From assembly GCF_001908725.1 (NCBI RefSeq), contig NZ_CP018725.1, positions 2,481,501 through 2,545,500 on the forward strand: DNA of 64,000 nt, in the 5' to 3' direction. Both the position numbers and the translations under genes were made by a program. The DNA is from Xanthomonas vesicatoria ATCC 35937 (GTDB taxonomy: Bacteria > Pseudomonadota > Gammaproteobacteria > Xanthomonadales > Xanthomonadaceae). Of the stretch, positions 36,161-44,196 are shown piece by piece (position 1 is the stretch's first letter; each line of letters opens with the position of its first letter). The notes beneath the pieces are model-generated. The model saw nothing but the letters and a program-made list of their open reading frames with translations, did no database searches and was not told the origin of the DNA.

Positions 36161-37204
36161 TCAAATCTCGGTCGGACCGAGATGGTGGCGCTTGCGGTAG
36201 CGGATCGACGACCACACCGAGGCGGCGATGAAGGCCACGCCGATCAGGCCGGTCAGCACTTCCGGCACGTGGTAGACGGTGCCCACCAGCATGATGATCG
36301 CCAACACGCCGATGGCGTAATGGGCGCCGTGCTCCAGGAACACGAACTCGTCCAGGGTGCCCTTGTGCACCAGGTAGACCGTCATCGAACGCACGAACAT
36401 CGCGCCGATCGCCAGGCCCAGCATGATGATGACCACATCGCGGGTGATCGCGAACGCGCCGATCACGCCATCGAACGAGAACGACGCGTCCAGCACTTCC
36501 AGGTACAGGAACGCGGCGATGCCCGAGCGCTTGGCCGGGCCCATGCTGCCGTCTTCGCTTTCTTCGGACTCGAACAGGGCATCCACGCTGCCCACCAGCA
36601 GATACAGCAGGATGCCGCCCAGGCCTGCAAACAGCACGCTCTGGAAGATCGCCTCGGGCAGGAACAGCTTGGTGCACAGCAGGACCGTCACCGCCACGAT
36701 CACCGACATCGCGTCGGCCTTGCCCAGCTTGCCGACCAGCCGTTCCACCGGGCCGAGCCAGTGCAGCTTGCGCTCCTGGTCGAACAGGAAGTTCAGGAAC
36801 ACCAGCAGCAGGAACATGCCGCCGAAGGCCGCGATGGACGGGTAGTTGTCGGTCAGTACCTGGCTGTAGCGTTCCGGCTCCTTGAGCGCCATCTGCATCA
36901 CCGGTACCAGGCCCATGCCAGTGGCCACCGACACGATCACGATCGGGAATACCAGGCGCATGCCGAACACCGCGATCAGGATGCCCACGGTGAGGAACAG
37001 CTTCTGCCAGAACGCGTTCATGTGCTTGAGCACGCCGGCGTTGACCACCGCGTTATCGAACGACAGCGACACCTCCAGCACGCTCAGCACCAGGCATAGC
37101 CACAATGCCTGCCACAGGCCCATGGAGGTGGTGTGGCCCCACCAGGCGGCGACGCCCAGGCAGACGGCGGCGACCAACAACGACATTCTGAACTCGCGAA
37201 ACAT
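36161..37204 (-). CDS. TerC/DUF475-family membrane protein
   Basis: 347 residues, about nine helices, with the two acid motifs of this fold: LEVSLSFDNAVVNAGVL in an early helix and LEVLDASFSFDGVIGAF in a later one. The paired SFDN/SFDG aspartates are the likely metal-binding residues. DUF475/TerC proteins are found in tellurite-resistance and manganese-efflux contexts; the ion here is not known. The ATG at 37204 follows GGGAG and starts the first helix. It stands between the nrd upstream region and the acetyltransferase gene, with no obvious partner. Confidence 0.87.
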   Translation of the reverse strand: MFREFRMSLLVAAVCLGVAAWWGHTTSMGLWQALWLCLVLSVLEVSLSFDNAVVNAGVLKHMNAFWQKLFLTVGILIAVFGMRLVFPIVIVSVATGMGLVPVMQMALKEPERYSQVLTDNYPSIAAFGGMFLLLVFLNFLFDQERKLHWLGPVERLVGKLGKADAMSVIVAVTVLLCTKLFLPEAIFQSVLFAGLGGILLYLLVGSVDALFESEESEDGSMGPAKRSGIAAFLYLEVLDASFSFDGVIGAFAITRDVVIIMLGLAIGAMFVRSMTVYLVHKGTLDEFVFLEHGAHYAIGVLAIIMLVGTVYHVPEVLTGLIGVAFIAASVWSSIRYRKRHHLGPTEI

Positions 37205-37310
37205 TGACACTCCCAGGCGGGCCGAGACGACAGCCGGAGCAACGGGCCAGGGCAAGGCCTGGCAGATCCGGCGTGCGGTGGAGGATGGGGGACCGCGGCG
37301 TGACGCAACG

Positions 37311-40019
37311 TCAGGCCGGGCGCGGCTCGCCCATTATAGGGAGTGTCACGGCCATCAGGGTCGCATCGTCCGGATCCGGGCGCACGCCAAAGCCCAGGCT
37401 CTGGCACATCGCCAGCATGGTGCGGTTCTCGCGCAGCACCTGGCCTTCGATCTGCTTCAGGCCCAGCCAACGCGCGTACTCGATCATGATGCGCATCAGC
37501 TGCCAGCCGATGCCGTGGCCCTTGAGGTCGGAGCGGATCAGGATGCCGTACTCGCCACGTTCGTAGTCCGCATCAGCGTGCAGGCGCACCGCGCCCAGCA
37601 TGTCGCCGGTCTTGGGGTCGATGGCCACCAGCGCGATCGAGCGGGCGTAGTCGAGCTGGGTCAACCGCGCGATGAATTCGTGGCTGAAATGCTTGACCGA
37701 CTGGAAGAAGCGCAGCCGCAGGTCTTCGTCGGTGACCCGCGCAAAGAACGCGCGGAACAAGGCGTCGTCTTCCGGGCGCACCGGGCGCACCAGCGCATGG
37801 GTGCCATCGCCCAGCCCGATCTGGCGCTCCCATTCCTTCGGGTACGGAAAGATCGCAAAGCGTGGATGGCCGCGGCCCTTGTGCAGCTTGCGCGCTGGCG
37901 CCACCGCCACGCGCGCGTCCAGCGCAATCACCCCATCGCGGTCGGCCAGCAGCGGGTTGATGTCCAGCTCGGTGATTTCGGGAATGTCGGCCGCCAGCTG
38001 CGCCAGCTTGACCAGCACCAGCGCCACCGCGCGCTCGTCGGCGGCCGGCACGTCGCGGTAGGCCTTGAGGATGCGCGAGACGCGGGTGCGGCCGATCAGC
38101 TCGTGGGCCAGACGCAGGTCCAGCGGCGGCAAGGCCAGTTCGCGGTCGTTGATGACTTCCACCGCGGTACCGCCGCGGCCGAACACGATCGCCGGGCCGA
38201 ACACCGGGTCGTCGGCAATGCCGGCAATCAATTCGCGCGCCTTGGGCCGCAGCACGGTGGGCTGCACGATCACCCCTTCGATGACCGCGTTCGGCAGCGC
38301 GGCGCGGGCACGCGCCAGAATGCCGGAAGCAGCCTCGCGCACCGCCGCCACGCTGGACAGGTTCAGGCGCACGCCATCCACATCGGACTTGTGCGCGATC
38401 TCGCTGGACAACACTTTCAAGGTGACCGTGCGCCCCATGGCCAACAACGGGTCGGCCAGCAACGCGGCATCATTGGCAGTGGCGGCCACCTGCAGCGGCA
38501 CGATCGGGATGCCGTAGGCGGCCAGCAGCCGGTTGATCGCGACCGGATCCAGCCAACGGCGACCAGCGGCCAAGGCTTCATCAACCACCGCGCGCGCGAT
38601 GCCGGCATCCACCACGAAGTCTTCCGGCAGGCTGGGCGGGGTTTCCATCAGTGCCGCCTGCGCCTCGCGGTAACGCACCAGATGCGTGAAGCCGCGCACC
38701 GCGTCCGATTCGGTGGCGTAGGTGGGCACGCGCGCGGCATTGAGCGCAGCGATCGCCGCATCGTCCTGGCCCAGCCACACCGCAAACACCGGCTTGTCGC
38801 GCTGGTAGCGGTTGCGTTGCTCCAGCGCGCGGGTCAGCGCCTTGGCGGCGTCGGCCGAGGAGGTGAACGCGGTGGGCACGTTGACCACCAGCAGCGCGTC
38901 GTTCTCGGGGTCGTCCAGCAACGCTTCGATCGCCGCGGCATAGCGCGCGCCATCGGCGTCGACAATGATGTCCACCGGGTTGCTGCGCGACCAGCCTTCG
39001 GGCAGTGATTGATCCAGCCGCTCCAGCGTCTTGGCCGACAGCTCGGCCAGGGTACCGCCGCGCAGCACCAGTTGGTCCACCGCCAGCTGCCCCACCCCGC
39101 CGCCGTTGCTCAGGATGGCCAGCCGCCGGCCGGGAAAACTGCCCAGCCGGCCCAGGGTTTCGGCTGCGGCGAACAACTCATCCAGCGCGCCGACGCGCAG
39201 CAGCCCGGCACGCGCGAACGCGGCGCCGTACACCGCATCCGAGCCGGCCAGCGCCTGCGCATGGGTGTCGGCATTGGGGTTGATGCGGAACTGGCGTCCC
39301 GATTTGACCACCACCACCGGCTTGGCGCGCGCGGCGGCACGTGCGGCCGACATGAACTTGCGCGCATCGCCGATGCGTTCGACGTAAAGCAGGATCGCGC
39401 GGGTGCGGTAGTCGGTGGCGAAGTAGTCGAGCAGGTCGCCGAAGTCCACATCCAGCGTATCGCCCAGCGACACCACTGCCGAAAAGCCGACCGAGCGTGC
39501 CACGCCCCACTCCACCAGCGCCGCGGCAATCGCGCTGGATTCGGAAATCAGCGCCAGATCGCCGGCCTGCGGGCAATGCGCGGCGATGCTGGCATTGAGC
39601 CGCGCATGCGGGGCGATCACGCCCAGGCAGTGCGGGCCAAGGATGCGCATGCCCTTCGCCCGCGCCGAGGCTTCCATGCGCGCGGCCGGCGAGCCGGGGC
39701 CGCTGCCGAGGCCTGCGGTGAGGATGATCGCCGCGGCCACCCCGCGCCGTGCGGCGATGGAGACGATGCGCGGCACGATGCGCGCCGGCGCGGTGATCAC
39801 CACCAGGTCGGGGACCCACGGCAGATCGGTCAGGCGCGCCACCGTGCGCACGCCGTCGATCTCGCTATAGCGCGGGCTCACCCAACCGATCTGCCCCGGG
39901 AATCCGGCCGCGCGCAGATTACGCACCACCGCGCGCCCGGCCGAGCGATCGCGCGGGCTGCCACCGACCACCGCCACGGTGCTGGGGCGGAAGACCTGTT
40001 GCAGGTGATAGGTACTCAT
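37311..40019 (-). CDS. Pat/YfiQ-type protein acetyltransferase: acyl-CoA synthetase-like region fused to GNAT
   Basis: 902 residues. Domain order: CoA-binding Rossmann (STVAVVGGSPRD, residues 1-130), succinyl-CoA-ligase-like domain (about 150-300, with GDTLDVDFGDLLDYF), a second ligase-like region, an ATP-grasp domain (about 480-690; KVLSSEIAHKSDVDGVRLNL, VFGRGGTAVEVI) and a C-terminal GNAT (about 730-902; GYERGEYGILIRSDLKGHGIGWQLM). This is the domain set of Pat/YfiQ, which acetylates lysines, for example on acetyl-CoA synthetase. The histidine used by true ADP-forming synthetases is not obvious, which suits the acetyltransferase role. Probably cytosolic and cAMP- or carbon-regulated in relatives. 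Confidence 0.88.
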   Translation of the reverse strand: MSTYHLQQVFRPSTVAVVGGSPRDRSAGRAVVRNLRAAGFPGQIGWVSPRYSEIDGVRTVARLTDLPWVPDLVVITAPARIVPRIVSIAARRGVAAAIILTAGLGSGPGSPAARMEASARAKGMRILGPHCLGVIAPHARLNASIAAHCPQAGDLALISESSAIAAALVEWGVARSVGFSAVVSLGDTLDVDFGDLLDYFATDYRTRAILLYVERIGDARKFMSAARAAARAKPVVVVKSGRQFRINPNADTHAQALAGSDAVYGAAFARAGLLRVGALDELFAAAETLGRLGSFPGRRLAILSNGGGVGQLAVDQLVLRGGTLAELSAKTLERLDQSLPEGWSRSNPVDIIVDADGARYAAAIEALLDDPENDALLVVNVPTAFTSSADAAKALTRALEQRNRYQRDKPVFAVWLGQDDAAIAALNAARVPTYATESDAVRGFTHLVRYREAQAALMETPPSLPEDFVVDAGIARAVVDEALAAGRRWLDPVAINRLLAAYGIPIVPLQVAATANDAALLADPLLAMGRTVTLKVLSSEIAHKSDVDGVRLNLSSVAAVREAASGILARARAALPNAVIEGVIVQPTVLRPKARELIAGIADDPVFGPAIVFGRGGTAVEVINDRELALPPLDLRLAHELIGRTRVSRILKAYRDVPAADERAVALVLVKLAQLAADIPEITELDINPLLADRDGVIALDARVAVAPARKLHKGRGHPRFAIFPYPKEWERQIGLGDGTHALVRPVRPEDDALFRAFFARVTDEDLRLRFFQSVKHFSHEFIARLTQLDYARSIALVAIDPKTGDMLGAVRLHADADYERGEYGILIRSDLKGHGIGWQLMRIMIEYARWLGLKQIEGQVLRENRTMLAMCQSLGFGVRPDPDDATLMAVTLPIMGEPRPA

Positions 40020-40265
40020 CGTGCGGGGGAGAACACTGCCATCGCGCTACGGTACACGCACTGATGGTTCCAGGCATGGCGTGCTGTGCAACACGCCTGT
40101 GTCACGCCCGGGCGACCAGCCGCAACAGAGGGTGCACAGGCCTTGCTGATTCGGCGATGCGCCATGCCGAACCACCCTGATGCGCCAAGGACGCAGTCAT
40201 CGAGGTCCGTGCGTAGCGCGCAGAGATCATCCTGACGAAACCCTCCACGTCCCACCTAGATGGAC

Positions 40266-40287
40266 GCCTGGCGATTGCTCGCCAGGC
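40266..40287 (-). terminator. Hairpin after mgtE
   Basis: GCCTGGCGA, TTGC loop, TCGCCAGGC: a 9-bp stem 15 bp past the mgtE stop on the minus strand. No long T-run follows. Confidence 0.5.
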
Positions 40288-40301
40288 CTCCGGGGTACCG
40301 C

Positions 40302-41669
40302 TTACAACAACGTGCCACTCAAGATCGCCGCGGCAATACTGAAATAAATCACCAGCCCGGTGACATCCACCAGCGTGGCGACGAACGGGGCCGACGCACT
40401 GGCCGGGTCGAAGCCGAGGCGTTGCAGCACGAACGGCAGCATCGAGCCGGAGAGCGAACCGAAGGTGACGATGCCGATCAACGCCGCACCGATGGTCAGC
40501 GCCACCATCTGCCAGTGCGGGCCGTAGTCGTACAGGCCGGCGGTCTGCCAGATGGTGATGCGCACGATCGCCAGGATGCCCAGGATGGTGCCCAGGGTGA
40601 GGCCGGTGGGCAGCTCGCGTAGCGCCACCTTCCACCAGTCGCCCAGGCGGATTTCGCGCAGCGCCAGCGAGCGGATCAGCAGCGAGGTGGCCTGCGAGCC
40701 GGAGTTGCCGCCCGAGCTCATGATCAGCGGAATGAACAAGGTCAGCACCACCGCCTTGGACAACTCGTCCTCGAAATGCTGCATGGCGCTGGCGGTAAGC
40801 ATTTCGCCCAAAAACAGCACGCTCAGCCAACCGGCGCGCTTTTTGATCATCTGACCGAAGCCAATCTGCATGTAGGGCTTGTCCAGCGCTTCCATGCCGC
40901 CGAACTTGTGCACGTCTTCGGTGGATTCGGCGATCAGTGCGTCGAGCACATCGTCCACGGTGACGATGCCCAACACGTGCCCGCGCACATCCACGACGGG
41001 GATCGCGAGCAGGTCGTGGCGACGGATCAGGCGCGCGACTTCTTCCTGGTCCAGTGCCGGGTCCACGGTGACCGGCGGATTGACCTGCGCCACGTCCAGG
41101 ATCGGTGCATCGTCTGCGCCGGTGATCAGCCGGCGCATGGTCACCACCTGCGTGAGTACGCGGCTGTGTGGGTCGAGCAGATAAATGGCGTAGACGGTCT
41201 CGCGGCTGCGCTCCACTTCGCGGATGTGCTGCAAGGTGCGGCCTACTGTCCAGTCGGCCGGCACCGCCACGAACTCGGTGGTCATCAGCGCGCCGGCGGT
41301 GTTGGGCGGGTAGCGCATCAACGCCTGGATCGACAACCGCGCTTCGGCACTGAGCAACCACAGCAGCGGCTGCCGCTGCTCGGCATCCAGGCCATGAAAG
41401 ATGTCGGTGGCGCGGTCGTCGGCCATCTGCCCGAGCAACGAAGCGGCTTGCTCGGCCGGCAGCAGGCCGACCAGTGCGCTGGCATCGCGCAGCTCGGGTT
41501 GCTCGAGCAGCTTCACCGCACGCGGCGGCGGCAACGCGGCCAGCACTTGGGCGGCATCATCGCGATCGAGGGTGTTGAGAAATTCCACCGCATCGGCCGT
41601 GTTGAGCTCGGCCAGGGGTGCGGTCAAGGCATCGACGCCTTGGGCAAGGCGCAGGGTTTCGTTGTGCAT
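40302..41669 (-). CDS. mgtE: MgtE magnesium transporter
   Basis: 455 residues. N-terminal MgtE_N superhelix (about 20-130; FLNTLDRDDAAQVLAALPP), two CBS domains (about 140-260) that sense cytoplasmic Mg2+, and five C-terminal helices with the conserved selectivity motif MSSGGNSGSQATSLLIRSLAL. It lets Mg2+ enter down its gradient and closes when cell Mg2+ is high. Complete for the family. A 45-bp hairpin immediately before its ATG (41671-41715) could hide the ribosome binding site, and may give a leader-level control on top of the CBS gating. Confidence 0.93.
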   Translation of the reverse strand: MHNETLRLAQGVDALTAPLAELNTADAVEFLNTLDRDDAAQVLAALPPPRAVKLLEQPELRDASALVGLLPAEQAASLLGQMADDRATDIFHGLDAEQRQPLLWLLSAEARLSIQALMRYPPNTAGALMTTEFVAVPADWTVGRTLQHIREVERSRETVYAIYLLDPHSRVLTQVVTMRRLITGADDAPILDVAQVNPPVTVDPALDQEEVARLIRRHDLLAIPVVDVRGHVLGIVTVDDVLDALIAESTEDVHKFGGMEALDKPYMQIGFGQMIKKRAGWLSVLFLGEMLTASAMQHFEDELSKAVVLTLFIPLIMSSGGNSGSQATSLLIRSLALREIRLGDWWKVALRELPTGLTLGTILGILAIVRITIWQTAGLYDYGPHWQMVALTIGAALIGIVTFGSLSGSMLPFVLQRLGFDPASASAPFVATLVDVTGLVIYFSIAAAILSGTLL

Positions 41670-41670
41670 G

Positions 41671-41715
41671 AGGTTCGCCTGGTGACGACCGTCGTCGATG
41701 ACAGCCGGCGAACCT
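41671..41715 (-). promoter_or_regulatory. Leader hairpin covering the mgtE ribosome binding site
   Basis: On the minus strand, AGGTTCGCC (41707-41715) pairs with GGCGAACCT (41671-41679), the last of which ends one base before the ATG at 41669. A nested GACGAC/GTCGTC pair fills the loop. A second small stem, CCTGAG/CTCAGG, lies just 5'. The AGG that could serve as ribosome binding site is within the stem. No known Mg2+ riboswitch consensus is recognised. Confidence 0.5.
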
Positions 41716-42204
41716 GAGCCTCAGGCGCGCGCCAGCTGGGTCATCGACCCGGGTCTAGGGTGACTGTCGCTGGACATGAGAAAGGGCTCCGAAAGGTGCG
41801 CACCGCCCGGTGATCCGGGTGACGGCGCGGCGCAGTCTGCGCTCCTGCGTGGGCTTGGTCAATGCCCTGCGCACCCCCTGCTCAGGGAGCATCCAGGCGG
41901 ACGCCACAGCGCAGCTTTCGCCATATCGGCAGCAACTGCATTGCCGCGAGAACCGGCCGTCCGCTGCGGCGGCGACGATCTGGCAGTGCCTGCCACGGTG
42001 GCATGCATGCACGCGCAGGTGCTTGGCAATGCGCCTCGGCGACGTGGCGCAACGTGGTGAATCGCAGCACGCAAGGTGGTGCTGCCGGCTTGCATCACCG
42101 ACCCAGGACACACCGCCAATCCACACCGTTGCACGCAGCGCACGCCGATCCAGGCCAGCAGCCGCACGCGGGCGGCATAATGCGCACCTCAACGGAGAAC
42201 GTAC
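41716..42204. other. Divergent leader/promoter region of mgtE and the Kef-type gene
   Basis: 489 bp of non-coding DNA. The half nearer mgtE is rich in short inverted repeats (for example ACCCGGGT near 41750) and may be a structured mgtE leader. The half nearer the antiporter gene holds a GGAG ribosome binding site at 42194. No protein gene is supported. Confidence 0.5.
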
Positions 42205-44025
42205 ATGCATAGCGGCGGTCTGGAACTGGCTCTGGTGCTGATGCTGGCTGCCATTGTGGCGGTGCCGGTATTCAAGCGCTTCGGCCTGGGCGCAGTGCTG
42301 GCCTATCTGGTCGCCGGCGTGGTGCTGGGCCCGGATGGCGTAGGCGTGGTGCAGGATGCCGAGCGCATCAGCGGCGCGGCCGAGATCGGCGTGGTGATGC
42401 TGCTGTTCGTGATCGGCCTGGAGCTCTCACCCGCCCGGTTGAAGGTGATGCGCCACTCGGTGTTCGGCGCCGGCACCACCCAGGTGGTGGTCACTGCCAT
42501 GATCCTGGGCGGCTTGCTGATGCTGGGCAACCTGGGCTGGAAAACCTCGCTCATCGTCGGAGTGGCGCTGGCGTTGTCGTCCACCGCAGTGGGCCTGCAG
42601 CTGTTGGCCGAACGCAAGGCGCTGAATAGCGACTACGGTCGGCTGGCCTTCGCCATCCTGCTGTTTCAGGATCTGATCGCAATCCCGCTGCTGGCGGCCA
42701 TTCCGCTGCTCGGTGGCAGCAAGAACGCCACCCTCGCCTGGCCGGATGTGATCAAGGCGATGGCCGCACTGGCACTGGTGATTCTGCTCGGGCGCTTCGT
42801 GCTGCGCTATCTGTTCAATGTGGTGGCGCGCACGCGTATGCCGGAGGTGTTCACCGCCAGCGCATTGCTGGTGGTACTGGGCACCGCATGGATCATGCAG
42901 GAAGCAGGATTGAGCGCCAGCCTGGGCGCCTTCATCGCCGGTGTGCTGCTGGCCGATTCGGAATTCCGCCACGAACTCGAATCGCAGATCGAACCATTCG
43001 AAGGCTTGCTGCTGGGCTTGTTTTTCATCTCGGTCGGCATGGGCATCGACCTCAATCGCGTGGTCGCCGAGCCGGGATTGATCGCCGCCGGCGTGGCGAT
43101 CCTGCTGGTGGTGAAGTTCTCGCTTCTGGTCGGCATCGGCAGCGTGGCGAAGCTGCCGCTGCGCAGCAGCCTGATGCTGGGCAGCGTGCTGTGGCTGGGC
43201 GGCGAATTCGCGTTCGTGGTGTTCAACGAAGCCGATCGCGTGGGTCTGCTCGACCAGGCCAATCATGACCGCCTGGTGGCCATCGTCGGTGTCTCCATGG
43301 CGCTGACGCCGCTATTGCTGTTGGGCATGCAACGCATCCTCAACGGCCCGCTGCGCCTGCGCGCGCCCAAGAACGACCGCCCATTCGACACCATCGATGC
43401 GCAGACCCCCAAGGTGCTGATCGCCGGCATGGGCCGCTTCGGCCAAGTCGTTGCACGCCTGCTCACGGCGCGGCACGTACCGTTCGTGGCGCTGGAACAT
43501 AATCCCGACACCGTCGAGGACCTGCGCCGTTTCGGCAGCCAGCTGTATTACGGCGATCCCACCCGTCCCGAGCTGCTGCGCGCCGCCGGTGCCGACCGCA
43601 TCAAGGTGTTCGTGATCGCGGTGGACGACCCGGAAACCAATATCAAGACGGTGCGGCTGATCCGCCGTCTTTACCCACAGGCCACCGTGCTGGCGCGCGC
43701 GCGCAATCGCCAACACGCCTGGAAATTGATGGACCTGGGTGCAGAACCGTTCCGCGAGGTATTTGCCTCCAGCCTGGAACTGAGCGGGCGGGTATTGACC
43801 TCGCTGGGCCTTGGCGAAGCGGACGCGCGCGAGCACGTCAAACGCTTCCGCCAGCACGACGAAGACCTGCTACGCCGCCAGCACCTGGTCTACGACGACG
43901 AAGCCAAAGTGATCCAGACCTCGCGCGACGCCCGCGCCGACCTGATGAATCTGTTCGAAGCCGACGTCAAGGCAGATGTGGATGGGGATGAAGAAGCGGT
44001 TGCGGTGACAGCACCAGATCGTTGA
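42205..44025 (+). CDS. Kef-type cation:proton antiporter with TrkA-N domain
   Basis: 606 residues. A CPA2 antiporter domain of 12-13 helices (about 1-385; LFVIGLELSPARLKVM, VGVALALSSTAVGLQLL, FQDLIAIPLL, LGAFIAGVLLADSEFRHELE) is followed by a TrkA-N Rossmann domain (about 398-520; VLIAGMGRFGQVVARLL) and a short coiled, acidic tail. This is the structure of KefB/KefC, which export K+ and acidify the cytoplasm during electrophile stress, gated by glutathione adducts and NAD(P). No KefF/KefG quinone-reductase gene is next to it. ACGGAGAAC supports the ATG. Divergent from mgtE; convergent with zwf. Confidence 0.9.
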   Translation: MHSGGLELALVLMLAAIVAVPVFKRFGLGAVLAYLVAGVVLGPDGVGVVQDAERISGAAEIGVVMLLFVIGLELSPARLKVMRHSVFGAGTTQVVVTAMILGGLLMLGNLGWKTSLIVGVALALSSTAVGLQLLAERKALNSDYGRLAFAILLFQDLIAIPLLAAIPLLGGSKNATLAWPDVIKAMAALALVILLGRFVLRYLFNVVARTRMPEVFTASALLVVLGTAWIMQEAGLSASLGAFIAGVLLADSEFRHELESQIEPFEGLLLGLFFISVGMGIDLNRVVAEPGLIAAGVAILLVVKFSLLVGIGSVAKLPLRSSLMLGSVLWLGGEFAFVVFNEADRVGLLDQANHDRLVAIVGVSMALTPLLLLGMQRILNGPLRLRAPKNDRPFDTIDAQTPKVLIAGMGRFGQVVARLLTARHVPFVALEHNPDTVEDLRRFGSQLYYGDPTRPELLRAAGADRIKVFVIAVDDPETNIKTVRLIRRLYPQATVLARARNRQHAWKLMDLGAEPFREVFASSLELSGRVLTSLGLGEADAREHVKRFRQHDEDLLRRQHLVYDDEAKVIQTSRDARADLMNLFEADVKADVDGDEEAVAVTAPDR

Positions 44026-44149
44026 GATCGTGTAGAAGCATGCCTGGGCGCGATGAAGCGTTCCCGGCAATGCGTTAGTGCTTCTCCACCGGAATGGGGG
44101 TGTATGCAGCCCACGCGCGACTGCGGTGCGTTGCTGCATGTTGCGTGCA

Positions 44150-44183
44150 CACACAGCCGCCGCACGACTGCAGCGGCTGTGTG
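44150..44183. terminator. Convergent hairpin between the antiporter and zwf
   Basis: CACACAGCCGC (44150-44160) and its exact complement (44173-44183) form an 11-bp stem with a 12-base loop in the 171-bp gap between two converging genes, which would suit a bidirectional terminator. Confidence 0.55.
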
Positions 44184-44196
44184 TCGATCGCTTCAC

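Noticed and set aside
35840..37099. Open frame of 419 codons on the plus strand across the repeats
   Set aside because: Antisense to the TerC-like gene and palindromes, histidine/glutamine-rich composition typical of a shadow frame.
36161..37204. Tellurite-resistance operon
   Set aside because: Only a TerC-like protein is present; none of terA/B/D/E/Z is in the window.
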